44,202 bases of DNA from Pseudarthrobacter sp. NamE2 (GCF_005796205.1 NZ_VAHN01000022.1:1-44202); one strand, 5' to 3'; positions 14,913 through 23,948 are shown, numbered from the stretch's first letter. The notes: generated from the sequence alone by a model not told the origin. Program-made: numbers and translations.

Positions 14913-16373
14913 CTAGTCGAGAAAATAGGCGTGAACCTTCTCGTCGGAGTCCAAAATTTCGTCTGCAGGCACATCCAGCCGTCGTGCGAGTTCGGCTGAT
15001 CCAATGAGTGCGACCTGCACGTCAGGCGAGAAGGCTCGTTCGAGTAAGCCGAGATAGTCGGACATGCCTCGATCCAAGTTCTCTATGAGCTCCTGGTACT
15101 CGCCGGCGAGCTGCTCGTTGAGCACGCGCTGCTCGCTAAGGTAGCGTTCGATCAGCTCGGCCTCTCGCTTGGAGAGGGATGATGCGGCCGCCTTGTACAT
15201 TATTGTGCCGACCGTGTTGCCGATAACGGCGCCGAGTACTGGAACTGGGATGAGCGCCTGGCCGACAAAAGACGACAGTGCGCTCACCGCGGCTTCCAAG
15301 GCGACGAGCTCGGAGTTCTCGATGAACTCGAGCTGGTCGATCTCGCCACAGCGGAGCTTATTCGCCTGGTCTGCGATACCGAAGGCGACGGTGACAATGG
15401 AGCTTGCGACGGCCGCTGATGTGGCAGTGAAGTTCGTCAGCGTGTAGATGCTGAGGCCGCGTACTCCGCCTTTGACGAAGCTGAAGCCGGTCTCTCCTGC
15501 GATGTCGATCCAGTCCTGCTCGCTGAACTCTTTGAGCCTCTTGCCTTCACGACGCTTGGCGGCCACGGCCAGCACGAAAGCTGTACCGCCCTCAACCACG
15601 GCGGCTGCGAGTGTGGCTTTTGCTCCTTCTCGCAGGTTTGGCAGGCTCTCTTGATAAGCGTTGTCACGAAGTGACTGGTCGGTGGAACGGAGGGAGGCTT
15701 CCTCGGCCGCCATCGTTGACTCGTAAACGCCCCTCTGTACCTCGTGGTACTTGAGCGTCGATGGTTCGAGCGCTTCAATACCGATCGATCCCTCTTGGAA
15801 GAACACATCGATTCGTTGCCAATCCCTAAAGGAGGGGCCGTCGCCGCTGCGCGACAGGAGCTTTCCCGCTTCTTCAGGCGACATGGAATACAGTTCCTTG
15901 ACCACCTCGAAGTAATCAGCGGGTACTTGGTACTTCCCGCCGTTCTGCACAAAGTCGGGATACTTCTCGAGGTGTTCGGTAATTGCTCCAAGGGAGAAGC
16001 GGCCACCTGCTGCGACAAACTTTTGCTGGATCTCCACCCCACTGCGGATTAGGTCCACAGGTCCGTTGTCGTTCACCCATTGGTACACCGACTCCTGGCC
16101 GAGAATCTGTTGCCGGGCATTGGAGATACCCACCTCCGCGATTTCCGCGATGAAGCCGTGCATACCGTGCTGTCCGCCGCGATTGGCGGTGACCACCTCA
16201 AGATCGATCTTCCGAATAGCTTCATCGATGCTGGTGAGTGCGTTCAAGAGGTTCTCGTCCTGCTGGCTGAAAGAGCTCAGCAATTCGTCAATGCGGAGTT
16301 GATTGAGGTAGTTCACCCATGAAGCGACCGCCTGCTCCTGGTTGCTCCTGACCAACTTTGGTATGTCATTCAT
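14913..16373 (-). CDS. Uncharacterised protein with C-terminal hydrophobic/glycine-zipper region (second gene of a pair)
   Basis: ATG 16373 overlaps the preceding gene's stop by eight bases (ATGAATGA); in-frame ATG 16382 and TTG 16391 are alternatives. The 486-residue protein has a soluble N-terminal half with a distinctive segment HGFIAEIAEVGISNARQQIL, then VYQWVNDNGPVDLIRSG, FSLGAITEHLEKYPDF and NGGKYQVPADYF. Three hydrophobic alanine/glycine-rich stretches follow: about 255-273 (AAAVVEGGTAFVLAVAA), about 305-335 (GGVRGLSIYTLTNFTATSAA) and about 360-397 (FVGQALIPVPVLGAVIGNTV, then GTIMY). The C-terminus is helical and charged. There is no signal peptide. It seems to belong to a widespread but unnamed family. 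The layout suggests a soluble protein that can insert into membranes, as pore-forming effectors do; this is inference. Translational coupling suggests that it acts with its partner. Confidence 0.8.
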   Translation of the reverse strand: MNDIPKLVRSNQEQAVASWVNYLNQLRIDELLSSFSQQDENLLNALTSIDEAIRKIDLEVVTANRGGQHGMHGFIAEIAEVGISNARQQILGQESVYQWVNDNGPVDLIRSGVEIQQKFVAAGGRFSLGAITEHLEKYPDFVQNGGKYQVPADYFEVVKELYSMSPEEAGKLLSRSGDGPSFRDWQRIDVFFQEGSIGIEALEPSTLKYHEVQRGVYESTMAAEEASLRSTDQSLRDNAYQESLPNLREGAKATLAAAVVEGGTAFVLAVAAKRREGKRLKEFSEQDWIDIAGETGFSFVKGGVRGLSIYTLTNFTATSAAVASSIVTVAFGIADQANKLRCGEIDQLEFIENSELVALEAAVSALSSFVGQALIPVPVLGAVIGNTVGTIMYKAAASSLSKREAELIERYLSEQRVLNEQLAGEYQELIENLDRGMSDYLGLLERAFSPDVQVALIGSAELARRLDVPADEILDSDEKVHAYFLD

Positions 16374-17337
16374 CAGCTGCATTCCGCTCAATTCGGCTGT
16401 TTAAAAGTGCTGCACACGACCTCGTATTGTTCACGAGGACACCGAGTTTCTGCTGCTGGGAATCGGAGAGCGAACGGAAATCGGCGCCAAAGTACGGCAG
16501 GGCTTCGCCGTAGCACTTCACCAGCTCTACACGAAGCGTGGTTGTCTTCTGCAGGAGGTCCCCGATCTTCGCATCATCGCTCTTGACCGACGCGGAGTTG
16601 CGCTTCACCGCAGCAAGCGCCTCCTGCTTTGCCCCCAGATTGTCGAACTTCTTCTTGGCGAACAGCGCGATTGACGCGAGGAGGGTGGCTCCTGCGACGG
16701 TCCATCCAACGGGGCCAGCCAGCGCCAGTAAGGCGCCGCCTGCCGCGGTGCCTCCACCTCCGGCAGCCAACGCGCCGCCTCCGAGCCAGGCAAGAGCAGC
16801 GTTGCTCGCAGCGGCTCCGGAGAGAGCGGAGATTGCGGTACCAGTTGAGGCAGTGCCGAAAGTGGTGGCGACCCACATCGCGGCCGTCGGCGCCACGCTC
16901 GCGACTGCAGCTCCCGCGGCAAACCCAGCGCCGGCGCCGGCAGCAGACTGCTGGGCAGCTTCCAGGTCCTTCCGGGCGAACTCCTCCGCATCCAGGAACT
17001 CGGCCTTGTGGTCGCCAATCTCACCGAAGGACGTCTCGAACGACTTCGGGGTGTTGGCGATGCTGTTCACCAACAGCTCGACGAACTCGATCAGGTCCGC
17101 TGACCGTTCGCGCTGGCCCAGGAGCGAAAGCCCCTTGTCACTCATCGCAGCGAAGGCAGCGTTGTACTCCGCTATCGCCTCCTCGTAGGCGTCCGGCGCC
17201 TTCACGGCCATTTTATCGACTGTATCTTTGGCGGCTTCCTTGACGCTTTCAACCTGCTCGATGAGCTGCGTCGACGCACTTCGAAAGACCTTGCCAATGC
17301 CCTCTATGGCCTTGTTCACGTCGACTTGTTCAGCCAT
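16366..17337 (-). CDS. Uncharacterised Gly/Ala-rich membrane-active-looking protein (first gene of a pair)
   Basis: ATG 17337 is preceded on the minus strand by GTTGGGGGATAACG. The 323 residues split into three parts. The first is an amphipathic helical N-terminus (1-128; IGKVFRSASTQLIEQVESVK). The second is a long Gly/Ala-rich hydrophobic middle (about 130-226; AGAGAGFAAGAAVASVAPTA, LSGAAASNAALAWLGGGALA, LLALAGPVGWTVAGATLLAS). The third is a basic, helical C-terminus starting KKKFDNLGAKQEAL. The middle resembles glycine-zipper hairpins that pack as oligomeric membrane channels. No catalytic motif or signal peptide is visible. The SGAAASNAALAWLGGG core appears conserved in otherwise uncharacterised bacterial proteins (from memory, not searched). 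The gene is followed by its overlapping partner and forms an isolated two-gene unit next to a recombinase. Function is unknown; membrane perturbation is a guess. Confidence 0.78.
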   Translation of the reverse strand: MAEQVDVNKAIEGIGKVFRSASTQLIEQVESVKEAAKDTVDKMAVKAPDAYEEAIAEYNAAFAAMSDKGLSLLGQRERSADLIEFVELLVNSIANTPKSFETSFGEIGDHKAEFLDAEEFARKDLEAAQQSAAGAGAGFAAGAAVASVAPTAAMWVATTFGTASTGTAISALSGAAASNAALAWLGGGALAAGGGGTAAGGALLALAGPVGWTVAGATLLASIALFAKKKFDNLGAKQEALAAVKRNSASVKSDDAKIGDLLQKTTTLRVELVKCYGEALPYFGADFRSLSDSQQQKLGVLVNNTRSCAALLNSRIERNAADE

Positions 17338-17693
17338 CGTTATCCCCCAACTCGATTGCGGTTTTGCTTCCCCGAAAAGGTTACCGACTGCCGCTGACAA
17401 TCTGGACGTTCTGGCGTGCCAGGTACCCGGTCTCACGTGTAAGGCACAGCGGAGCCGGTAACCAGGAGCATCACACCCCGGCCAACCGCTATTTCATGGG
17501 AGTTTCACCGTCTCCAGCCCGCCATCCAGGACCCGCAACTGACTGCGCAGTGTTCTTGCCATGGCAATGCCTCCTATGCAGCTGCGCAGAACACGCGTCT
17601 ACTCACCAGCCTTACAGAACGTCGGTTATCGGCTCTCGGGAAACAGTCGGGGAGTGTCCGCAGAAGGGGTAGTTTTCTGCCACCGTTCGAGCA
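17338..17693. other. Gene-free stretch
   Basis: It contains the promoter side of the two-gene unit (minus) at its left end. The remainder shows no convincing gene or repeat. Confidence 0.4.
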
Positions 17694-18348
17694 TTACCCG
17701 CGGAATTCCGGGGTCAACTGCTCAGCCAGCGCCCCGTTGACGGCGGGGATGTCCAGGAAGGCCGGGTCGAAGGGCGCATTGGAACCGGTTATGTCCGCCA
17801 CCCATTCAAAGCGTTCGCCGTGGTCCGGATGTGACTGGTCGGCCAGGGCGTCCATGATGTCTTCGTATCCGGGAAAACCTCCGGAGTCTTCCAGCGGGCC
17901 GCGACGGGCACCGTCGATCAGCCGGGCCGGCGGAGTGCATTTATCCGCGGGACGTTGGGACACCAGCTCGAGCCGGTGAAGCCAACTGTCGCCGAAGTCG
18001 TATTCATAAAAACACCGTGCCCGCCGCACCCAGCGCCACAGTTGGTCAAGCGAGAAAGCCTCCTCGGGCCTGTCGTCCGGTTCTTCGCACTCCTGCTGGG
18101 GAAGCCACTGCGGGGTTTCCGGAATTTCGCCGTTGACCGGCCGCAAAGGGGTAATCGGCTGTGAACCGGTGCAGGTGCGCGTCCTCCCAGCCAGAGGCTG
18201 TTTGCAGGACCTGGTGGACCTGGTCCAAAGTCAGGGAGTCGCGGATCTCCAGTTGCCGCCAAATTTCGGGCTCGCTTTCGATTAGCTCCACACGGACCAC
18301 CAAAATCGACTCCAGTCCGATGCCTTTGCCGGCCTCAAGTTTGTCCAT
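17694..18348 (-). pseudogene. pRiA4b ORF-3-like protein, frameshifted
   Basis: The N-terminal part from ATG 18348 reads VVRVELIESEPEIWRQLEIR, then LTLDQVHQVLQTASGWEDAH and LHRF. That is the hallmark of the plasmid pRiA4b ORF-3 family (I.V.L....P.iWRr..v...ltL..lH.viq.amGW...HLh.F). The remainder (TPLRPVNGEIPE, FSLDQLWRWVRRARCFYEYD with FGDSWLH, PARLIDGARRGPLEDSGG and GYEDIMDAL) is in the next frame and stops at 17694. The join is near 18150-18165. The complete protein would be about 215 residues. The family's function is unknown. One indel is the only lesion, so a sequencing error is possible. Confidence 0.82.
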
Positions 18349-18360
18349 GCCGAATATTCT

Positions 18361-18619
18361 CTCAGGCCCCGCTTCTCTGCCAGATACCCGAGGCACCCGA
18401 GGCGTGCCCCGTCCCGCGGCTCGAAGGGCCTTCCCGCCAATGTGCAGGATACCGGCGGTGTTCTGGTAGATGCCCAGCAGCGCCCGCAGCGTCGTGGTCT
18501 TCCCTGACCCGTTGCTGCCCAGGATAGCCGAAGGTTTCCCCGGCCCGTACGTCGAAGGACAGGTCCTTGATGACCCTGGTGTTTTCGAAATCCACCCGGA
18601 AGTCCTTGATGTGCACAAG
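18361..18619 (-). pseudogene. N-terminal fragment of an ABC-transporter ATPase
   Basis: Three frames together give LVHIKDFRVDFENTRVIKDL and SFDVRAGETFG, then LGSNGSGKTTTLRALLGIYQ (Walker A) with AGILHIGGKAL, then RDGARLGCLGYLAEKRGL. That is the first 90 or so residues of an exporter-type ABC ATPase (NatA/EcsA-like, with the YLPEERGL-type block). Frame changes occur at about 18515 and about 18440. The Q-loop, signature and Walker B regions are missing, because the sequence runs straight into the pRiA4b-like remnant on the same strand. This is clear debris of a recombination or deletion. Confidence 0.85.
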
Positions 18620-18878
18620 CGGCTCCGCCGCGTCCCCCCAACATCATGCTGCCAGCCCATCTTTGATGCGGGATTGGTCCTTCACAGTAGGCATGCGTAG
18701 AGGACGCAGGACACCGGGTGCCTCAACGCAACGTTCCCGCTGACGGCGCGGCTACAGCTGCGGCGTGTTCAGAGCAGGCAGCCTTGCCGCAATCGCTCAA
18801 CTCTTTCAGGTCCAATCAGACTCTTCAGGAACATAATTGGAAGTGGGCTGGGAGACACATTCTCGGAGAGGAGTGGTC
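18620..18878. other. Gene-free stretch
   Basis: No gene was recognised. The right end carries a strong GGAGAGGAG site (about 18865) serving the short ORF that follows. Confidence 0.4.
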
Positions 18879-18968
18879 ATGATCCGAGCCCTGCTTCGCA
18901 ATGTGAATATCGTCCACCTGTCCGCGGGCGACCGTCCGGGCAATCCTTACGGCCGGGTTTCGAAGTGA
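18879..18968 (+). CDS. Short leader ORF (29 residues) overlapping the next gene
   Basis: ATG 18879 lies five bases after GGAGAGGAG, the best ribosome-binding site in the neighbourhood. The peptide starts MIRALLRNVNIVHLSAGDRP and ends at TGA 18966, overlapping the GTG start of the lipoprotein gene by GTGA. The downstream GTG has no strong site of its own. The short ORF may therefore serve for coupled translation of the lipoprotein. Alternatively it is the 5' remnant of another gene. The peptide has no recognisable family. Confidence 0.45.
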   Translation: MIRALLRNVNIVHLSAGDRPGNPYGRVSK

Positions 18969-20089
18969 GGACGAACGCCGCCGTGGTGGCCGTAACGCTT
19001 GTACTTTCCGGCTGCACGTTCGGCACCCCTGATGAAACGGCCACCACGCCTGCTGTGAAGCTAGCCCCGGAGTTGGAAGCTTTCGCACAGGATGCCCAGG
19101 CCCACGGGGCACCTGCAGTGGTCTTCCATGTCCGGAACCGAGACCAGGAAGAGCTTAAGGCTGTCGGGGTAAATGACCTGGAATCCAACAGGAAGGCCGT
19201 GCCCTCGGACAAGACGTGGATCATTGGGGCGGGTACACCAATGGTGGCCGTGTCCGTGATGAAGCTGGTGGAAGCGGGCGCGGTCCGCCTGGACGACCCC
19301 ATCTCCGCTCACCTGCCCGAGTTCACAGGCATATTCCCGGCGTGGGACCGGGTGACAGTACGGGACCTGCTGGGCAGTACGTCCGGCTTGCCCGACTACT
19401 TTCCACCCCTGATTGAATCCAGAACCCTGGACGAACTCCAGACAAACGGAATGACGTTCGAGGAGCGGCTTCGAATCGCAGCGGAGGTGGACCTGCCTCC
19501 TGGTCCGGTTTCCTACTTCGCATGGTCGGCAACGGACTGGGAAGTTCTGGGCTGGCTGCTGGAACGCAAGCACAATCGCAGCCTTGCAGAAATTCTCGCC
19601 GAAGATGTGTTTGAGCCGGCAGGAATGAGCAGCACCCACCTAGCGGCAGTGGGGCAGCCGCCAGAACCCATGCTGCATGGGTACGTACTGGACGGCGGGG
19701 CCAGGCGCGATTTCACGCGCGTAGACGCGGTTGCCGGATCAGCCGACTCCGGAGTCATCTCATCGGTTGAAGACCTCAGCAAATTCGTTGCGGCACTCAC
19801 GACGGGGCGGCTGCTTCACGAAGACACGTGGAAAAGCATGGTGGAGGCCACACCGCACCCTTTGGGAGGCATCCGTCCAAGCAACGACATCTGTCCCGGT
19901 GCCCGCCATATCATCGTGTCCGGCGGGGGAGGTCCATACAGTGTCCAATCCGTTTCCTCCGAGGACGGTCAACAACAGGTAACGGTAGCTACGGTGCTAC
20001 CGCCCCAGGAGCTGAACGTCACTGACCCGCCTTTGCTCGTCCCGGAGATGGCAGACGCCATACAGCAAACAGCCAAGAGCATCTGCTAG
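18965..20089 (+). CDS. Beta-lactamase/PBP-fold lipoprotein without catalytic motifs (probable pseudoenzyme)
   Basis: The 374-residue protein starts at GTG 18965. Residues 1-18 (MRTNAAVVAVTLVLSGCT) form a lipoprotein signal with lipobox LSGC, so it should be membrane-anchored and exported. The rest follows the serine-hydrolase (class C beta-lactamase/DD-peptidase) family: LVEAGAVRLDDPISAHLPEF, VTVRDLLGSTSGLPDYF, LLERKHNRSLAEILAEDVFE, PAGMSSTHLA and GVISSVEDLSKFVAAL. All three active-site motifs are altered. The usual GSxTK reads GAGTP (residues about 95-99). The YSN motif reads WSA (FAWSATDWEVLG). The HxG/KTG region reads VSGGGGPY. An SVMK string occurs later in the same helix, but in the position where the family normally has (A)VMK. 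The fold is intact and the frame is undisrupted, so this looks like a maintained non-catalytic protein rather than a pseudogene. Confidence 0.85.
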   Translation: MRTNAAVVAVTLVLSGCTFGTPDETATTPAVKLAPELEAFAQDAQAHGAPAVVFHVRNRDQEELKAVGVNDLESNRKAVPSDKTWIIGAGTPMVAVSVMKLVEAGAVRLDDPISAHLPEFTGIFPAWDRVTVRDLLGSTSGLPDYFPPLIESRTLDELQTNGMTFEERLRIAAEVDLPPGPVSYFAWSATDWEVLGWLLERKHNRSLAEILAEDVFEPAGMSSTHLAAVGQPPEPMLHGYVLDGGARRDFTRVDAVAGSADSGVISSVEDLSKFVAALTTGRLLHEDTWKSMVEATPHPLGGIRPSNDICPGARHIIVSGGGGPYSVQSVSSEDGQQQVTVATVLPPQELNVTDPPLLVPEMADAIQQTAKSIC

Positions 20090-20140
20090 CTGGAAAACGC
20101 CTTAGCCCCCTCCACCCGAAGGAATGACGGAGGAAACGAC

Positions 20141-20383
20141 ATGGCCGGGCAACACAAATCCGTTGATGACTACATCGCTTCCCAACCCTCAACGGTTCAG
20201 CCCGTCCTCAGGGAAATACGAACCAGAATCCATGCCGTGCTGCCCGGAGCCGGGGAAATGATCAGCTACGGAATACCGACAATCACCATCGGCGGGCGCT
20301 ACGCCGTCGACGCTAGGGAGCGGCTCGGTTTCGGTCACGTCCAGGGCTGCGCCGCCAAGGTGAGACTTTTCCAGGCTTCGTAG
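20141..20383 (+). pseudogene. Truncated DUF1801 (YdhG-like) protein
   Basis: ATG 20141 follows GGAGGAAAC. The first 57 or so residues (VDDYIASQPSTVQPVLREIR, ARIH-like helix, GAGEMISYGIPTITIGGRYA) match the N-terminus of the DUF1801 domain. The normal continuation (FAGWK.H...YP) is missing. From about 20312 the frame encodes unrelated sequence to a stop at 20383. Full-length members have about 115-130 residues. It is probably a remnant; short expression cannot be excluded. Confidence 0.7.
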
Positions 20384-20752
20384 GAGCGCCTCTTCGTCGA
20401 TGATGCCGCGTCTATACCTGGGGCTACATCGAGATGTAGATGTGTTGCCCGGGTGATAGCTTGACGGAAGGACTCACAGTTAGGCCTGCGCGGGAATCAG
20501 TGCCCGATGGTCCCCGACTACCGAAAGTATCGCACCGAGACGATTGGCCCTGGTCCACGCCTGTTGGTACCAGCCACCCATACTCAAAACACTCCGCCTA
20601 CGCACTTATTATCGGCGTCCATGATCAGCGTGACGGAATATCCCCTAACCGGCGTCCTGAGAGGTGCTCGACGCGGATAAGACGCTGCTGCGCCAGGCCC
20701 TGTTAGCGCTCACTTTGCTTATCCTTCGGATTTCATTCATTTGATTCGGAAA
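20384..20752. other. Gene-free stretch before the metallophosphoesterase
   Basis: It contains one clear interrupted palindrome at 20424-20439 (listed separately). Otherwise nothing is recognised. Confidence 0.4.
20424..20439. promoter_or_regulatory. Interrupted palindrome, operator-like
   Basis: CTACATC-GA-GATGTAG has perfect 7-bp arms with a two-base spacer. It lies about 310 bases upstream of the metallophosphoesterase and just after the DUF1801 remnant. It could be the binding site of a dimeric repressor; no cognate regulator is known. Confidence 0.3.
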
Positions 20753-23537
20753 ATGTCGACAGTGGTCTCGCCGAACGGGCGGCAATCCAATCACTCCCAC
20801 AAGAGGTTCAATTCGGTGTATCGGTCTCCTTCCTTGCAACCAACCCGGCGGTCGCGGCCGCTGGGTATAACTTCAGGCGCTCTGGCTTTGCTGGCCACCT
20901 GCGCCATGTTCAGCCCTGCTGCCACCGCCGCTCCAGCCCCGGCCGTGCAACCCGACCCGGCGCTGGTCACTGCGCCCCTGCAGATCACCGAATTCACGCC
21001 GGATACGTCCAACGTGGCTACTGCGGACGGATTCGAGTTCATCGAGGTGTACAACGCTTCTTCCGAGCCTGTCGATTTCAGCGATTACACCCTTCGCTAC
21101 CTCTACCCCCGCGCGGATCTGACCAACTCCAATGTGGTGGACTGGCCGTCGGTGCCCCGTGACGTCTCCATTGCACCAGGTGGGACCCTGGTCTTCTGGA
21201 TCAAGAACGGCCAGAACGATTCATTGACCGACGCTGATTTCAACGCCAGGTTCGGTTCCTCCCTGGTCATGGGTGAGAACCTTGTCGAGGTTTTCACCGG
21301 GGGCATGGCCAACGGGTCACCGCGCGGGCTGGAGATCGCCACGAACACCGGCTTTGGCCTGAACCGCGCCTACTACAACCTTGACGGTGCCGACAACACC
21401 TCCGCCAATCAGGGCATCCAATTCGCGGTCAACCCTGAGGACCTCTCCCGGCAGATGCTGACCGGATTAGCTGCAGCTTCGCCCGGCAGCGTCACCCCGA
21501 ACCAGGTTCCGGCAGGGCTCATGGTGCCTCCCGCCGACTCGGTGGCACCGTCGGTGACGGACGCGACAGCACAGAGCGTCAACCCTGCGGCAGACTTTTC
21601 CTTTGAAGCGACCGCCACTGACGACCAGCAGGTCCGCACAGTCACCCTTCACCTGCGCAGTGACCTTGAGCGGGAATTCCAGACCCACTATTTAAAGGCC
21701 GGACAGGACGATCGCTACGAGCACATCCTTCACGTGTTCGACCCGGCAGACAAGCTCTGGTACGAGTACTACTTCACCGTCTCGGACGGAACAAACACGG
21801 TCAAGACCGAAGTCCGGCGCGTCACCGTCGAAGGTGCCGACAGCGCACCGGCAGAATCACGCTGGGCTGCCTCCGCCTACCGAGGCGGCGTTGAGGTCGT
21901 CAGGGCTGCCGAGGCCGACCAGCAGATTCTCGATGGCACCGTGTTCCATGACAGGAACAGGAACTCGACTCAGGATTCCGGTGAGCCGGGGCTGCCCGGG
22001 GTGACGGTTTCCAACGGGCGCGACGTCGTTTCCGCCGACGGGCAAGGCCGCTACGAACTGCCGGCCTTTGACAATATGACCGTCTTCGTTACCCAGCCGC
22101 GCGGCTACCAGGTGCCGGTGGACGAGGACAACGTCGCACAGTTTTTCTATAACCACCTGCCGGCTGGCTCGCCTGCTATGAAGTATGGCGGCATCGCTCC
22201 GACCGGAGCACTGCCTGAACAAGGTGAACTTCCCGCTGGCCAAGAGCGGTCTTACCCAGTCTCAGGAACAGCACTGCGTGCTCGGCGCTGACGTTCAGAC
22301 GTACGACCAGGAAGAAGTCAGATTTGCCCGTAACGGTGTCTTCGCTGACCTCGCCGGCCGCACCGACTACGCAGGCTGCGGCGCCCTGTTCCTGGGCGAC
22401 ATCGTGGACAATGATTTGTCCCTCTACTCGCAGACCCGCAATCTGACTTCATTGCTCAACGGACCGGCCCGCTTCCTGCCCGGCAATCACGATCTCGACT
22501 TTGACGCCCTTGACGGCGAGCACGAGTTCGACACCTTCCGCGCCCAGTTCGGCCCGGAGTACTACTCCTACGACTCCGGCAAGGCCCACGTCGTCGCACT
22601 GAGCAACATCGTGTATCCCGGCCCGTCGGGCAACAAATACGACTCCGGCATAAGCGACCGCCAGCTGGAGTGGCTCCGCGCCGACATTGCCTCTGTGCCC
22701 GAGGACCGGGTCATCGTCCTGGGCGCCCACAGCCCCCTGCTCGAGTTCTTCTACAGCGACACCCACTCCACGGAGCCGCTAAAAGAGATCTACGAGATTC
22801 TTGAAGGCCGTAAGGTGATCTCCCTAGCCGGGCACACGCACATGTCGGAGAATCTGCGCGAGGGCGACCTGATGGCCGGCTGGACCGATAAACTCGGCCA
22901 GGACGGCCTGCCATTCACCCACCTGACTGTCCCGGCAGTATCCGGCCAGTGGTACGAGGGACGCATCCTCGAGGAGGGTTACCCCAGCTCGGTGCAGCGT
23001 GACGGCACCCCTCCCGGCTTGCTCACCCTGGATATCAAGAACACGGAATTCCGCGAGCGTTTCACCGCCACCGGTGACGACGGTTCCGACCAGATGGCCT
23101 TGGGAATCAACTCCCCCACCTACCGGACCTGGTACGACACGTACAAGGACCGGCGCGGATCGGCTCCGGCCCCACTGAACCTGAACGCCGTGGCCCAGTG
23201 CGAACTTGGTGAGACCTGGCTGACCACCAACTTCTGGATGGGTGCCACCGGCTCGACCGTGAAGGTATCCATTGATGGCGGCCAGGTTGTAGAGGCCACA
23301 CGGACGCAGTCGATGACCGCCGACGACATCCCGCGGATCGGCGCCGAGTACACCGATCCAGTCGCGAGCCTTGAGCAGCTGGTGCACGGCGGAGGCCTCC
23401 ACGACCGCACCTCCCATCTGTGGCGCCTGAAGCTGCCGGCCGGCTTGGCCATCGGCGAGCACACCGCCACCGTCACCGCCACCGACGTTCACGGACGGGA
23501 ATTCACCGAGACGCTCACCTTCGAGGTCACCGAATAG
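20753..23537 (+). pseudogene. Secreted lamin-tail + calcineurin-like metallophosphoesterase, one frameshift
   Basis: The first frame (to 22291) holds a Sec signal (GALALLATCAMFSPAATAAP), a lamin-tail domain (LQITEFTPDTSNVATADGFE, EVYNASSEPVDFSDYTLRYL) and a Big-like domain (AATDDQQVRTVTLHLR). It then holds the metallophosphoesterase N-terminal beta domain (GTVFHDRNRNSTQDSGEPGL). The second frame, from about 22210 on, continues directly: NFPLAKSGLTQSQEQHCVLG, ADVQTYDQEEV, LGDIVDNDLSLYSQ, FLPGNHDLDFD, VLGAHSPLL and ISLAGHTHMSE, ending at 23537. Together these give the metal-binding Asp, Asn and His residues of the calcineurin fold plus the C-terminal beta domain (about 925 residues). Only one indel, near 22205-22220, breaks it, so it may be a recent mutation, a sequencing error, or programmed frameshifting. 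The likely role is an extracellular phosphodiesterase or nuclease. Confidence 0.88.
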
Positions 23538-23948
23538 CCCTTTGTAAGTACGACGTCGCAGTCCGTTTATCTCCGCCCGTCGCGGCCATCTTGGAAGGAC
23601 GGGGCTCACGGGCTACAAATCACGGCACAAGGTGATCGTCGGCGAGAGAAACCCATAGCTCCACATCGGAGAGTTGCCAAATTTGCAGGTAGACAATGCC
23701 GGAGTCGGTCACGTTGACCAAGCTGTGCGACGAACAGCCGCTGAACAAACAGAGCAGCACCCGATGAATCCGCCGGTAATCCTAGCACTCGCACTACCTG
23801 ACGGAATATCCGTTATCGACGATCCGTCTGAGTTCTCGTTTGCAGCACCGGCGTCCCGGCCCACGACGACCTTCTGCTCGAAGGCCTGGACGGGTGTTGG
23901 TGTGCGGGTGCGGTCATGAGCACTCCTGCTTGCTCCCTGCTTGCTGGA
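23538..23948. other. Gene-free stretch between convergent units
   Basis: It lies between the end of the metallophosphoesterase (plus) and the end of the catabolic array (minus). No gene and no clear terminator hairpin was recognised. Confidence 0.4.

Noticed and set aside
14093..15004. 303-codon minus-strand open frame
   Set aside because: Antisense shadow of the serine recombinase gene.
19240..19290. SVMK string as a functional SxxK motif in the lipoprotein
   Set aside because: It sits at the end of the helix just before LVEAG, where active members have (A)VMK-type residues. The catalytic SxxK belongs about 12-13 residues upstream, where the sequence reads GAGTP.
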